Assembly (NCBI GenBank): GCA_002412965.1
Contig: DHWB01000007.1
Span: 175,962 to 239,961, forward strand
Source of the DNA: Desulfomicrobium sp. UBA5193
GTDB taxonomy: Bacteria > Desulfobacterota > Desulfovibrionia > Desulfovibrionales > Desulfomicrobiaceae
Reading direction: 5' to 3'
Length of the DNA stretch: 64,000 nt
In this document: positions 42,139 through 51,134 of the stretch, one piece after another
Layout of the letters: each line of letters begins with the position of its first letter
Position numbering within the stretch: position 1 is the stretch's first letter
Notes under the pieces: generated by a model
The model's input: the letters and a program-made list of their open reading frames with translations, nothing else
The model's database searches: none
Told to the model about the DNA's origin: nothing
Program-made: the position numbers and the translations under genes

Positions 42139-43572
42139 TCAAGTGGATTCTTGCAGTCTGATATCGGGACACGATGTCCCTGCTTTGCGATGGTTCTTGA
42201 AAATTCGTGCAGACGAGACAAAATTTTGGGCCCAGAGCGGATTTCCCAAGGCATGCATATGCGTATAGCCTGCCAGGCAATTTCGAAAGAGAACCCCGTC
42301 GTACCCCTTGGTGATTCCCTGCCCCATTTCAACCTCAAAGACGAACGACGCCATCTCTTCCACATCAATGCAGCGGGAATAATGGAATTCGTGTCCGGTC
42401 AACGTTGTGTTCAGGGCGTAAAAAGGATTGGCGGAGGCCACCACGGAGCTCATATAGCCATGTCCCTGGGGTTTCTTGAAGACCTTGGTCGTCAAGGGAA
42501 AGACCCCGGCCATGGGATATGATGCGCCCTCGTATTGAAGTTTCTGGCTCAAATACATGAGCCCACCGCACTCCGCGTACACGGGCATACCTTCAAGAAC
42601 AACGTCGCGAACTGACTGACGCATGGACGTGTTTTGGGTCAAACCCTGGGCAAGGGTTTCGGGAAAACCGCCGCCCATGTAAACAGCATCGACATCGGGC
42701 AGGCAGTGGTCTTCAAGGAGGCTGAATTCGACTATTTCCGCGCCGGCGCTACGCAAAGCATCAAAATTTTCCTGGTAATAAAACCAGAGCGCGGCATCAC
42801 GCGCGACGCCGATACGCACACGCTCGCCAGGAAGTTCAGGGGGATAAAGGGAAGAGAGATTGCCGGAAACGGCAGGAGCCGATCTGGCGATGCTCAGGCA
42901 CGCATCGATATCAGCGTGGGTGCGCATGAAAGCGGCCAAGTCCGAAAATGGGTCCTGGTCGAATTCCGCATCGGAAATGAGCCCCATGTGCCGCTCAGGA
43001 ATGGGATTTTCCTGGAGTTTGGGCAGGATGCCGAGCACCTGCACATTCGTGTATTTTTCAATGGATTGCCGCAGGATGTTCTGATGACGACAGCCTGCTG
43101 TACGGTTGAGGATCACACCCCGGATGTCTACGAGGGGATCGAAGACTGTCAGGCCGAGGATAATGGCGGCCATGGTCCGTGTGACCTTGGTGCAATCGGC
43201 GACCACAATGACCGGACACTTGAGCGTCTTGGCCAGTTCGGCGGATGAGCAGGTTCCTTGCACATCCTTTCCATCGTAAAGTCCGCGATTGCCCTCGAGC
43301 AGCGCAAAATCCGAACCCTGCGCCCTGGACCAGAAAAGATTTTGCAGAACCTCTGAAGACAACAAAAAAGGATCCAGATTGCTTGTGATGCTCCGACTGG
43401 CTAGACCCAGCCACTTCGCATCAATATAATCTGGACCCTTCTTAAAGGCCTGAACTCGCAGACCTTGTTCCGTAAAAGTACGTGCCAATCCAAGACTGAC
43501 GATCGTCTTGCCGGAACCGCCACCGAGGCCAGCAACAAGAATCCGAGGACACGTCAGTGCAGAGGCTGGCAT
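42139..43572 (-). CDS. dsrN: Siroheme amidase / cobyrinate a,c-diamide synthase family protein, DsrN
   Basis: A 477-residue CobB/CbiA-family glutamine amidotransferase. The ATG at 43572 lies 10 bases past the dsrD stop. The N-terminal ATP-binding half has VAGLGGGSGKTIVSLGLART; the C-terminal class I-like amidotransferase half has VYAECGGLMYLS with the catalytic Cys and GHEFHYSR with the His. In Desulfobacterota and in Allochromatium the homologue beside dsr genes, DsrN, amidates siroheme for DsrAB. The position next to dsrD supports this over cobalamin synthesis, since no other cob/cbi genes are present. Confidence 0.88.
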   Translation of the reverse strand: MPASALTCPRILVAGLGGGSGKTIVSLGLARTFTEQGLRVQAFKKGPDYIDAKWLGLASRSITSNLDPFLLSSEVLQNLFWSRAQGSDFALLEGNRGLYDGKDVQGTCSSAELAKTLKCPVIVVADCTKVTRTMAAIILGLTVFDPLVDIRGVILNRTAGCRHQNILRQSIEKYTNVQVLGILPKLQENPIPERHMGLISDAEFDQDPFSDLAAFMRTHADIDACLSIARSAPAVSGNLSSLYPPELPGERVRIGVARDAALWFYYQENFDALRSAGAEIVEFSLLEDHCLPDVDAVYMGGGFPETLAQGLTQNTSMRQSVRDVVLEGMPVYAECGGLMYLSQKLQYEGASYPMAGVFPLTTKVFKKPQGHGYMSSVVASANPFYALNTTLTGHEFHYSRCIDVEEMASFVFEVEMGQGITKGYDGVLFRNCLAGYTHMHALGNPLWAQNFVSSARIFKNHRKAGTSCPDIRLQEST

Positions 43573-43581
43573 CAAAAAATC

Positions 43582-43818
43582 TTAATCTTCGCCTTCGGTG
43601 GCCGCCTGCTTTCCAGCTCCGGGCACACCGTACATGGTGGTGCTCCCACTGGACCAGTATTCAAGCACGCCTTCAGAGACAAGCTGGTTGATGATTTTCT
43701 TGGCATCGCGCATTTTCAAATCAGGGAAAAGAGCGGCCAAGTCATTGAAGTAAAACTTGGACTTCTGTTTGGCCTTGGACTGGATGAATTCCAACACGAT
43801 CTCTTTAGGATCTGCCAT
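43582..43818 (-). CDS. dsrD: DsrD
   Basis: A 78-residue winged-helix protein found next to dsrAB in sulfate reducers. Sequence pattern: KEIVLEFIQSKAKQKSKFYF, then AALFPDLKMRDAKKIINQLV and the wing LEYWSSGSTTMYGVPG. It is reported to stimulate DsrAB sulfite reduction rather than to act as a transcription factor, and serves as a marker for the reductive direction. The C-terminal tail GKQAATEGED is acidic. It is separated from dsrB by a 69-base gap with a hairpin. Confidence 0.95.
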   Translation of the reverse strand: MADPKEIVLEFIQSKAKQKSKFYFNDLAALFPDLKMRDAKKIINQLVSEGVLEYWSSGSTTMYGVPGAGKQAATEGED

Positions 43819-43838
43819 ACTCGCCTCTCTTATGGTTT

Positions 43839-43860
43839 AGGGCCGACTTGCGTCGGCCCT
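43839..43860 (-). promoter_or_regulatory. Hairpin between dsrB and dsrD
   Basis: AGGGCCGAC and GTCGGCCCT form a perfect 9-base stem with a 4-base loop in the 69-base dsrB-dsrD gap. There is no T-run after it in the direction of transcription (the next bases are AAACC). It may protect the dsrAB message or reduce dsrD expression; the effect is inference. Confidence 0.6.
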
Positions 43861-43887
43861 ATTGGTTGTCATTGCTTAACGGTCAGC

Positions 43888-45048
43888 TTAGAACTTGAAG
43901 TTCGTGGTCTGGCGCCAAGTATAGTAAGCAGGATCACGGAAATCGTCGATCATGTGCTCGGAGAAATCAAGGGCACACTTTTCGAAGAAACGTTCCCAAC
44001 CGATGCGCTCAGCCCAATCACCAACACGCTCGTACTTGCGGGCGTCTGCAGCGTAGGCTTCGACGATCTGACGGATGATCTTGGCCAGTCTGGGCCAACG
44101 GGGCGGCTCATTGGGAATGAACGCCACGACGACCTTGGAGAACTTGGGATTGCTGATGCGGTTGGAAACCTTGCCGCCGGCCATGATGACCAGGCCGTCG
44201 CCAGTCTGGTCGGACAGGGGCAGAGACGGACACATGGTGTAGCAGTTACCGCAGAACATGCAGCGCTCGTTCTTGATGGCAACCGTGTTCACGGTCTTGG
44301 TTTCGCCCTTTTCCGTGACGATTTCCTTCTTGGTCGGACGGATGGCGCCTACGGGGCAGGCGGAAACGGCCAACGGGATTTCGCACAGGTTGTCCAGCCA
44401 TTCGTGGTCGATGACCGGAGGTTTGCGGTGGTAACCCAGAATGGCGATGTCGGAGCAATGTACGGCGCCGCACATGTTCAGACAGCACGCCATGGAGATG
44501 CGGACCTGAGCAGGCATGCGCATCTGGGTGAACTCTTCGAAGAGTTCATCCAGTACGACCTTGACCGTTCCGGAAGCGTCGGTAGCAGGGGTGTGGCAAT
44601 GGACCCAACCCTGGGTGTGAACGATGTTGGTGATACCAGCGCCAGTTCCGCCAACGGGGAACTTGAAGCTGCCGCCCTCGAACTTCTGGGCGTTCAAGTA
44701 CTCTTTGAGGCTCTTGGCTTCGGCAAGAGTGCCGACCATGAACTCAATGTTGTTACGAGTGGTGAAGCGCAGATGTCCGCCGCAGAACTTGTCCGCAATC
44801 GCACAGATCTCGCGAATATGACCTACGGACATGAGGCGAGCGCCGCCGCAACGAACTGTGTAGACTTCGTCGCCACTTTCAGCCTTGTGCATCAGGATGC
44901 CGGGCTCACAGATTTCATGCCACAGCCACTGCCCTTTATTCTTGGCAATAACCGGAGGAAAGAAGTCGGAAGCATGGCGCGGGCCAATGTCCGAAATCCT
45001 GTTTTCCATTGGTTTTTCGGGATTGTATCCGGAAGAAACAAAAGCCAT
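43888..45048 (-). CDS. dsrB: Dissimilatory sulfite reductase beta subunit
   Basis: A 386-residue cytoplasmic subunit. The ATG at 45048 has a GGGGG-type Shine-Dalgarno; the TTG six bases upstream is part of it. Siroheme/Fe-S cysteines are in [13 protein letters not shown], and the ferredoxin domain has [16 protein letters not shown] (about residues 250-270). With DsrA it reduces sulfite to the DsrC trisulfide, the terminal step of sulfate respiration. It follows dsrA by 14 bases. The sequence looks complete and catalytic. Confidence 0.98.
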   Translation of the reverse strand: MAFVSSGYNPEKPMENRISDIGPRHASDFFPPVIAKNKGQWLWHEICEPGILMHKAESGDEVYTVRCGGARLMSVGHIREICAIADKFCGGHLRFTTRNNIEFMVGTLAEAKSLKEYLNAQKFEGGSFKFPVGGTGAGITNIVHTQGWVHCHTPATDASGTVKVVLDELFEEFTQMRMPAQVRISMACCLNMCGAVHCSDIAILGYHRKPPVIDHEWLDNLCEIPLAVSACPVGAIRPTKKEIVTEKGETKTVNTVAIKNERCMFCGNCYTMCPSLPLSDQTGDGLVIMAGGKVSNRISNPKFSKVVVAFIPNEPPRWPRLAKIIRQIVEAYAADARKYERVGDWAERIGWERFFEKCALDFSEHMIDDFRDPAYYTWRQTTNFKF

Positions 45049-45062
45049 TTTCAACCCCCTTC

Positions 45063-46376
45063 TTATCTCTGATGGTGTTTACGGTAATCCGCGATGTCGC
45101 GATCCCAGCCGCCTTCCACGTCCTCTTCCTTCCAGAAGATGTACGGGTTATGACGGGGTTCCATTACATGCTGAGGAACTGGAGTAAGACCAACGGCGGC
45201 AATAGCCTTGGCCAGGCCCTGACGCTTGATGAGCTCACCAAGACGTTCACGGTTCTTTCCTTCTTCCATCCACCATTCCCAAATACCTTCGATGATTTCT
45301 TTGATCTCGTCGTAAGGCTCTTCACACTTAATGAAGGGAACCAGCAAGGAGCCCATCTGCGCGCCGTCAAGGATCGGGGCCTTGGCGCCAACCAGGATGG
45401 ACAGACCGCGATCATTACCGATGCGCAGAGCGCGGGGCATGACGTTCAGACAGTGCATGCAACGGGTACATTCACGGTTGTTGATCTGCAGCTTGCCATT
45501 TTCCATCCACATGCATTCAGTGGGACAGAGGTCAATGACTTCCTTTTCGATATCAAAAGCGCCCCAGTCCTTGCCGGCGTGAGCGCCGCCATTGGGCTGG
45601 ATTTCGCCACCGACATAAGCGGCAACGGCTTCCTGATCGATACGGATGTCATCACGCCATGTACCAATGAAGGACATGTCGGAACGAGCAATGGAGGCCA
45701 CGCAACCGTTGGGACAACCATCAAACTTGAACTTGAACTTATAGGGGAAAGCAGGACGATGCAGTTCATCCTGATATTCCTGGGTCATCTGATAGCAGAG
45801 TTCCTGTGTGTCATAGCAAGCCCATTCACAACGGGACTCGCCAAGGCAGGATGCGGGGGTACGTAAGTTGGAACCGGAACCGCCCAAGTCGTTGTTCATC
45901 TTGTGAGTCAGTTCAAAGTAAAATTCTTCCAACTGGGGGGTAGTGGTGCCCAGAAGCACGATGTCGCCGGTGGCGCCATGCATGTTGGTCAAACCGGAAC
46001 CGCGCATATCCCACAGGTCACAGAGCTGCTTCAAGAAATCCGTGGTGTAGTACATGCCCGCAGGCTGAGCGACACGAATGGTATGAAAATGAGCAACGCC
46101 GGGGAACATCTGGGGCTGATCGCAGTAACGGCCGATAACGCCGCCACCGTAACCAAACACGCCAACGATGCCGCCGTGTTTCCAGTGAGTGGTGCCGTCC
46201 TTGTAGGACAGTTCCAGAATACCAAGAAGATCGTCACAAACGTCGATCGGAATCTGATATTCCACTTTATCTACGTTTTTATGACGTCTCTCGGCTTCCT
46301 CCTTGATGTCCGCCACAAAACTCGGCCACGGACCGCTCTGAAGCTGATCCAGCAACGGGGTCGCATGTTTAGCCAT
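45063..46376 (-). CDS. dsrA: Dissimilatory sulfite reductase alpha subunit
   Basis: A 437-residue cytoplasmic subunit with AAGGAGG upstream of the ATG. The siroheme-[4Fe-4S] ligands are in [11 protein letters not shown] and [11 protein letters not shown] (Cys-x5-Cys and Cys-x3-Cys). The inserted ferredoxin domain has [12 protein letters not shown] and [12 protein letters not shown]. It is first gene of dsrABD-dsrN and is the marker gene of sulfate/sulfite reducers. Length and motifs are those of the reductive, bacterial type. Confidence 0.98.
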   Translation of the reverse strand: MAKHATPLLDQLQSGPWPSFVADIKEEAERRHKNVDKVEYQIPIDVCDDLLGILELSYKDGTTHWKHGGIVGVFGYGGGVIGRYCDQPQMFPGVAHFHTIRVAQPAGMYYTTDFLKQLCDLWDMRGSGLTNMHGATGDIVLLGTTTPQLEEFYFELTHKMNNDLGGSGSNLRTPASCLGESRCEWACYDTQELCYQMTQEYQDELHRPAFPYKFKFKFDGCPNGCVASIARSDMSFIGTWRDDIRIDQEAVAAYVGGEIQPNGGAHAGKDWGAFDIEKEVIDLCPTECMWMENGKLQINNRECTRCMHCLNVMPRALRIGNDRGLSILVGAKAPILDGAQMGSLLVPFIKCEEPYDEIKEIIEGIWEWWMEEGKNRERLGELIKRQGLAKAIAAVGLTPVPQHVMEPRHNPYIFWKEEDVEGGWDRDIADYRKHHQR

Positions 46377-46422
46377 TACACATCCTCCTTAAAAAGATTA
46401 GACCGTGCACAGTCATCGCGCT

Positions 46423-46458
46423 GGTATATTTTATACCGCGCGACCCTCAACCTCGTAA
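46423..46458 (-). promoter_or_regulatory. dsrA promoter overlapping a palindrome
   Basis: On the minus strand TTACGA (46458-46453), 17 bases, then TATAAA (46435-46430). The -10 lies inside a perfect palindrome GGTATATTTTATACC (46423-46437) that is flanked by GCGC on both sides, so a bound protein would block the promoter. The distance to the dsrA ATG is 53 bases from the -10 end. A weaker alternative, TTGACA at 46523-46518, lies upstream. Confidence 0.55.
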
Positions 46459-46523
46459 CAATTTCAACTAGTTCTGAAAAATTCATGCTCGTGAATCTTC
46501 GTACAATCCAACCGCTTTGTCAA

Positions 46524-46540
46524 CCTGAATTTAGTTCAGG
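46524..46540 (-). promoter_or_regulatory. Inverted repeat upstream of dsrA
   Basis: CCTGAA, five bases, TTCAGG: a perfect half-site pair abutting a consensus TTGACA at 46523-46518. It is either a regulator site or a short hairpin after the TPR gene (which stops 21 bases away). No T-run follows, which favours a binding site. Confidence 0.4.
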
Positions 46541-46560
46541 AGGGCTTGCGCACGGAAACA

Positions 46561-47184
46561 CTATCGATACTGTGCTATCTCGGCAAGAACCTGAGGCTCT
46601 AACTCAAACCCCGTCTCAATGGCCTTGTCGAAATACATGAGCGCCTTCTTGGGCTCCCCTTTATCCAGAAATGCGAGCCCGATGTTATTGTAGGCAGGTC
46701 CAAACTTTGGCTCAATCTCTATAGCCTTGGAGCATTGCATGATACAGCCATCAGGATCACCCAGTGCAAGATAGGCACTTCCAAGGGTGGTATGAGCTTG
46801 GATAAATTGGGGATCTAGACTGATTGCTTTTTTGAGCGCCTTGATGGCCTTATCGGGATTTTGCTGCTGCATGTGCACAAAACCGATGTTACCCCACGGA
46901 ACAGCAAAGCGAGGGCGTACTTCTGTAGCCTTCTTGTTCATTTTGAGACACTCATCAAGATCGCCACGATGCATCGCCAAACCACCAAGCTGAACATACG
47001 CTTCAGCAATATTTGGTTCAAGTGCGACAACTTCTTCAAAAGCCTTTTGAGCTTCTACTAAATTGCGCTCAGCTACAAGCGAAACACCTAAATTGTAAAT
47101 CAGCGCTGCAGAATCTGGATTGTCATTCAGCGCTGCCTTTAATGCAGCCACAGTTTTTGGACCGTAATCAGCTCTGTTTTTCAT
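46561..47184 (-). CDS. TPR-repeat protein
   Basis: A 207-residue soluble protein made almost entirely of tetratricopeptide repeats, about five copies of 34 residues (for example AALIYNLGVSLVAERNLVEA, AYVQLGGLAMHRGDLDECLK, AYNNIGLAFLDKGEPKKALM). No signal peptide. TPR proteins act as assembly platforms. It closes a three-gene unit (YkgJ-like, unknown, TPR) directly upstream of dsrA, so a role in maturation or assembly of the sulfite-reduction proteins is possible but unproven. Confidence 0.9.
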   Translation of the reverse strand: MKNRADYGPKTVAALKAALNDNPDSAALIYNLGVSLVAERNLVEAQKAFEEVVALEPNIAEAYVQLGGLAMHRGDLDECLKMNKKATEVRPRFAVPWGNIGFVHMQQQNPDKAIKALKKAISLDPQFIQAHTTLGSAYLALGDPDGCIMQCSKAIEIEPKFGPAYNNIGLAFLDKGEPKKALMYFDKAIETGFELEPQVLAEIAQYR

Positions 47185-47196
47185 AAATAACTCACT

Positions 47197-47568
47197 CTAG
47201 GGCTTATAATCGTTAATATCAATATTATGTTTTTCAAGCTCTGTTGCGTACCAGCGAGAAAACTCAAACATTCCGATATAGCGCTCGTCGCCATTCACCA
47301 TACCGAGACACATCTCCAGCACACCTTGGCCGTAAGCATTGCTATACTTTTCTGGAGCATGTGTTTGAAGGTATTCCCGAACCAGCTGCTGTGTGGTTCT
47401 TTTTGTCCCATCAGTACGCCATTCAATGGGGTCTTTAGGTTCGGCAAAAGGATTCCAGCGATCATAACCTATTTTGTCTACAAACTTGCGCCTGCGCGGC
47501 GACATCTGCTCATAAATGGCCTTTTTTTGCGCTTCATGCTCGTCCGTCATCGTCATTGGCCTAAGCAT
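47197..47568 (-). CDS. Conserved-looking 123-residue protein, unknown function
   Basis: The ATG at 47568 has GGGGAG upstream and overlaps the end of the YkgJ gene by 8 bases. The sequence is charged and soluble: AIYEQMSPRRRKFVDKIGYD, then TTQQLVREYLQTHAPEKYS and FEFSRWYATELEKHNIDIND. No known motif. The overlap with its upstream neighbour and the 12-base gap to the TPR gene indicate one transcript. Confidence 0.8.
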   Translation of the reverse strand: MLRPMTMTDEHEAQKKAIYEQMSPRRRKFVDKIGYDRWNPFAEPKDPIEWRTDGTKRTTQQLVREYLQTHAPEKYSNAYGQGVLEMCLGMVNGDERYIGMFEFSRWYATELEKHNIDINDYKP

Positions 47569-48253
47569 CGTCTCCCCCTGCGGCACTTGGAACTGCGCTT
47601 TCAGCATCAACTTCCCGGCCAGTAAAGAACTCTTTGGAATATACCGTCATCAGGGCCGAAGAAACAGGGACATGCATCAGCCGAAAATCTTCGTATTTCG
47701 AACCGACTTCATCAAGAATCTGATTGCTCAGCGCAAGAAGCGTATCCTGGATGCGTTCCAGCTTAACCGCTGGATACGGCCTACCAGGCTCAAAACCGGA
47801 CAACCCGCAGGTATGCGACTTGCCACCTATATCCAATGGTATACCGTATATTCGGCATGTAATGGGACGATACGCGTACAAAGAGCATTTATCGTCCTGA
47901 TCAAGCAGAGGGCAACGGATACGTTCCTTGGCGGTGCGAAGCAGAATTTCCGAATGATCGACTTCGCCGGCCTCGCGCGAGGCCTTTTTCTTGAGGAGAT
48001 AGGCCTTGCGGTCTGCCTTGTCTGCCTCGATCAAAATTTCGTTTCTACGAACTTCATCAAGACCGGAAAATTTATTGTTCAGGTACAGGGCTTCAACAAG
48101 TGTGACGTCAAAAAGGGCATGACAACAGTCACTGCATCCTTGCTGACAACGAACTTCGGCAGCAAAATTGCCGGACACTTTTTGGAAAACGGCATCGACC
48201 TGGGCCACAAGCGATTCATACTCTGTGAAAAAATGTGATAAATCCAGATTCAT
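47561..48253 (-). CDS. YkgJ-family cysteine-cluster protein (second copy)
   Basis: A 230-residue protein. The cluster CQQGCSDCCHALFDVTLVEA (residues about 36-55) and the later CPLLDQDDKCSLYAYRPITC mark the YkgJ family, presumed metal or Fe-S binding. The family's biochemical role is unknown. It heads the YkgJ-unknown-TPR unit between the ferredoxin and dsrA. The alanine-rich, acidic C-terminus overlaps the next gene. Confidence 0.88.
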   Translation of the reverse strand: MNLDLSHFFTEYESLVAQVDAVFQKVSGNFAAEVRCQQGCSDCCHALFDVTLVEALYLNNKFSGLDEVRRNEILIEADKADRKAYLLKKKASREAGEVDHSEILLRTAKERIRCPLLDQDDKCSLYAYRPITCRIYGIPLDIGGKSHTCGLSGFEPGRPYPAVKLERIQDTLLALSNQILDEVGSKYEDFRLMHVPVSSALMTVYSKEFFTGREVDAESAVPSAAGGDDA

Positions 48254-48384
48254 GGAGAAATTCCCTCGCCGGGATATTATTATCCCTCAGAAATGATGCT
48301 AAAAAAGGAGTAAGCAAGACTGAAGAAATATGAATTTAGGCTGAAAGCAGGGCGAAGCTCAGATCGAGTTGCCTGTAGGTGAAT

Positions 48385-48408
48385 GGCAGGCCCTTGCAAG
48401 GGCCTGCC
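48385..48408 (-). terminator. Hairpin after the ferredoxin gene
   Basis: GGCAGGCCCTT and AAGGGCCTGCC form a perfect 11-base stem with a 2-base gap, 15 bases after the ferredoxin stop. No T-run follows, so termination may be partial. Confidence 0.55.
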
Positions 48409-48422
48409 TCAAGAAAAAAGAC

Positions 48423-48611
48423 CTAGTTTTCTTCGATGGTAAGAGCGCCCTGCTCGCAGACTTCGATGCAAGATTCGCAGCCCAGACATTCTTCTTCGTT
48501 CACTGCCACGGCCTTGCCATTCTGAAGTTCATAAACTTCAACAGGACAAACATCCACACATTCGCCATCACCATTGCATTTGTCGACATCGACGGTAACC
48601 GTATAACCCAT
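48423..48611 (-). CDS. Two-cluster ferredoxin with CxxDxxC first site
   Basis: A 62-residue electron carrier. The first site reads CNGDGECVDVC: Cys-x2-Asp-x2-Cys-x3-Cys, with Asp at the usual second Cys. The second site is complete, CLGCESCIEVC. In D. africanus ferredoxin III the same Asp lets the cluster convert between [3Fe-4S] and [4Fe-4S] or bind other metals. It lies between dsrP and the YkgJ gene on the same strand and may carry electrons to or from the Dsr proteins; that link is inference. The Shine-Dalgarno GGAGGT is good. Confidence 0.93.
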   Translation of the reverse strand: MGYTVTVDVDKCNGDGECVDVCPVEVYELQNGKAVAVNEEECLGCESCIEVCEQGALTIEEN

Positions 48612-48747
48612 GATCTACCTCCAAAATTCTTTAAAATTCTCGCGTATGCGAGTTGGATAAGGGACCCTTACACACCTTCAAAAAAGCTGTAAACCTAAAT
48701 AGCACCGAGCTCATAAGTCAAATTAAAAGCTTAAAATTCGGCATATT

Positions 48748-48783
48748 GCCGTTGCGAGGGCCACAAATGACGCCCGCAACGGC
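48748..48783 (-). terminator. Terminator-like hairpin after dsrP
   Basis: GCCGTTGCG(A)GGGC pairs with GCCCGCAACGGC across a 10-base loop, 5 bases after the dsrP stop. Only a loose T-rich stretch follows on the minus strand, so strength is uncertain. Confidence 0.6.
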
Positions 48784-48788
48784 TGTTA

Positions 48789-49943
48789 TTATTCTATTTC
48801 CTGCTTAACGCCGATGGCAACCTTATAAAGGATGGTCAGTACCAAGAAGCCGGTGGCATAAATACCCAGGGAAACACCAAGTTCCAGCTGGGTTGGTACG
48901 TATTCGGTAATCTCATGCAGCGGGTTGGGCACAAATCCTCCGCCGATCATCCCGAGGCCCTTGTCGATCCAGGCTCCGATAAAGATAAGCAGGCAACCGA
49001 TGATCAAGAGATTGTCCTGCTCTCTGTTTTTGGGAACAATGAGGATAAGGATGCCTACAACGGCCATAATCATTGCCGACCACATCCAGGGGACGAGAAC
49101 GCCGTGCCCATGGTATCCGACGAACAGGTACTGAAGGTGGGCCATGTGTGAAGGAATCTGACTGTAGAAGACAGTGAACACTTCGCACAGCAGCAGGAAG
49201 AGATTCACGCACATGGCATAGACAACCGTCTTACCAAGCGTGGCCAAAACACCCTTGCCGGGATCAAAGCCCGTGAAGATCTTGGCAATGTAGGTCACCA
49301 GGATCAGGAATGCGGGACCGGCGGCGAAGGCCGAGGCCAGGAAGCGCGCGGCGAGGACTGCGGTCAGCCAGTACCCGCGTCCGGGAAGACCGCAGTACAG
49401 GAAGGCCGTTACCGTGTGGATGGAGACCGCCCACGGAATGGAGAGGTAGATGAAGAATTTGATCCACTTGGGAGGGGCAACCTGCTTGCGCTCTGCTTCC
49501 AGAGTGACCCAGCCAACAAGGATGTTGATCAACAGATATCCGTTCAAGACCACCATATCCCAAAACAGGACCGAATTAGGTGTGGGATGGAGAAGGACGT
49601 TCATGAGCCGCTGCGGAGAACCCAAGTCAGCGACAATAAAAAGCAAGCACAAAATAACCATGGCCACGGCATTGAATTCGCCGAGAATGAGAATCTTGCC
49701 GAACTTGTGGTAATCATGAAGATATTTCGGAATAACCAGCATAACGGCCGAAGCGGCAACTCCAACCAGGAAGGTGAACTGCGCGATATAAAAGCCCCAG
49801 GACACATCACGGCTCATACCCGTGATTGTCAAACCGTTCGAGAGCTGCTGCCAGTAGCACGCCGCCCCGACACTCATCAGCAGGAGCAAAAAGGCGATCC
49901 ATCCCCAATAAACTTTTGTTCCAGTTGTGGCTTTTTCAAGCAT
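48789..49943 (-). CDS. dsrP: DsrP, NrfD-type quinone-interacting membrane subunit
   Basis: A 384-residue inner-membrane protein with about ten hydrophobic segments (first near residues 13-30). It belongs to the PsrC/NrfD family and exchanges electrons with the menaquinone pool. Characteristic stretches are GMSRDVSWGFYIAQFTFLVG and PSHMAHLQYLFVGYHGHGVL. It works with DsrO, the periplasmic Fe-S subunit, encoded 10 bases upstream. Last gene of dsrMKJOP. Confidence 0.95.
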   Translation of the reverse strand: MLEKATTGTKVYWGWIAFLLLLMSVGAACYWQQLSNGLTITGMSRDVSWGFYIAQFTFLVGVAASAVMLVIPKYLHDYHKFGKILILGEFNAVAMVILCLLFIVADLGSPQRLMNVLLHPTPNSVLFWDMVVLNGYLLINILVGWVTLEAERKQVAPPKWIKFFIYLSIPWAVSIHTVTAFLYCGLPGRGYWLTAVLAARFLASAFAAGPAFLILVTYIAKIFTGFDPGKGVLATLGKTVVYAMCVNLFLLLCEVFTVFYSQIPSHMAHLQYLFVGYHGHGVLVPWMWSAMIMAVVGILILIVPKNREQDNLLIIGCLLIFIGAWIDKGLGMIGGGFVPNPLHEITEYVPTQLELGVSLGIYATGFLVLTILYKVAIGVKQEIE

Positions 49944-49953
49944 GACTCACCCC

Positions 49954-50748
49954 TTACACGAGATAGTAAACACAAGGTTTGGTTCCAAGGTACGGGCTGC
50001 GCCTGATGGAAAAGCGCTCCGCGAGCAACTTGCGCACATTGGATTCAGGGTCAGCCAAATCCCCGAAGGCTATGGCTCCTGCGGAGACTTCAACGCACGA
50101 AGGCATTTTCCCTTCAGCCAGACGCTCGGCACAAAATTCACACTTCTCGACCACGCCCTTGGTGCGGGTGGGGTAATCCAGATCTACCTTCTCTATAAAA
50201 GGACGTGGATCTTTGAAGTTGAAACTTCTGGAACCGTAGGGACATCCAGCCATGCAGTAACGGCAACCGATACAGCGGTGAAAATCCATCATGACGATGC
50301 CATCTTCACGCTGAAATGTAGCCTTGGTCGGGCAAACCCGCACACAGGGGGGGTTGTCGCAATGGTTACACAAGGCCAGAGCCGACTTGGCGCCAGACTC
50401 AGGCTGATATTCGTGATGGTTGTCCAGGAAGAGGTGCTCCATTGATGTTTCCCAGATCCATTTGAGATTCTGATTACCGGGAACATTCGGAACATTATGA
50501 GTGGTGTGACAAATGTTTGTTACGTCCGCGACAATCTCATCTGTCAACTTGGACGTGTCAATGACCATAGCCCACCGCGAGGCCTTGAGAGCATTGGGTC
50601 CGGAGTGTACCGCATGACGGGACGCGAAAAGCAGTCCTTCGCTCGCGCCGCCTCCACCGGCAGCCAGCAGCTCCGACGCGGGACGGACACCCCACCCCAG
50701 AACAGCCACGGCGGCAATCTTCAAGAAATCTCTACGCAAAGTTTTCAT
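49954..50748 (-). CDS. dsrO: DsrO, periplasmic iron-sulfur subunit
   Basis: A 264-residue subunit with a twin-arginine signal, MKTLRRDFLKIAAVAVLGWG, so it folds in the cytoplasm before export. Several [4Fe-4S] ligand sets are visible, including CNHCDNPPCVRVCPTKA and CIGCRYCMAGCPYGSR. The start overlaps the dsrJ stop by 4 bases. With DsrP and DsrJ it forms the periplasmic redox side of the DsrMKJOP complex. Confidence 0.96.
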   Translation of the reverse strand: MKTLRRDFLKIAAVAVLGWGVRPASELLAAGGGGASEGLLFASRHAVHSGPNALKASRWAMVIDTSKLTDEIVADVTNICHTTHNVPNVPGNQNLKWIWETSMEHLFLDNHHEYQPESGAKSALALCNHCDNPPCVRVCPTKATFQREDGIVMMDFHRCIGCRYCMAGCPYGSRSFNFKDPRPFIEKVDLDYPTRTKGVVEKCEFCAERLAEGKMPSCVEVSAGAIAFGDLADPESNVRKLLAERFSIRRSPYLGTKPCVYYLV

Positions 50749-51134
50749 TTCTTTTCCCCCTTCGGATCAACATGACAATCCCAGCAGTAGGGGTTCACGG
50801 AAACTGTCGCATGGCATTTATCGCAGAACTTGTCCTTGTTCTCATGGCACTTGATACAGGTCTTGGTCAGACTCTTCTGAAAGACCTGGTGGCTGGCCGT
50901 GGAATGATACTCATGCTCTCCGTTGCGGACAACCTCGTCACGCCAGTCGTTGAGCATGGACATGTGTTCGCTGCGCATAAACTCGACACTTTCCACGCAT
51001 TCCTTTGCAATGCGCGGCTTTTCCAATTCGGGTCTTTTGTAAGCGGCGCTGCCGATGTTGTTCCAGAAAGGATAGGTCATGAAGACCACAAACACGGCAA
51101 GACCGATCAGAATTTTATTCTTGTCGTACATCAT
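50745..51134 (-). CDS. dsrJ: DsrJ, triheme cytochrome c
   Basis: A 129-residue periplasmic cytochrome anchored by an N-terminal hydrophobic segment (residues about 8-25). Three haem motifs are visible: CIKCH, CDKCH and CWDCH, all in the last 40 residues. An additional Cys in RIAKECVESVEFM may give the unusual haem ligand known for DsrJ. Overlaps dsrK and dsrO by 4 bases each, so translation is coupled. Confidence 0.97.
   Translation of the reverse strand: MMYDKNKILIGLAVFVVFMTYPFWNNIGSAAYKRPELEKPRIAKECVESVEFMRSEHMSMLNDWRDEVVRNGEHEYHSTASHQVFQKSLTKTCIKCHENKDKFCDKCHATVSVNPYCWDCHVDPKGEKK

Noticed and set aside
42139..43572. Cobalamin-pathway cobyrinate diamide synthase
   Set aside because: Family is shared, but position directly after dsrD and lack of cob/cbi genes favour siroheme amidation (DsrN).
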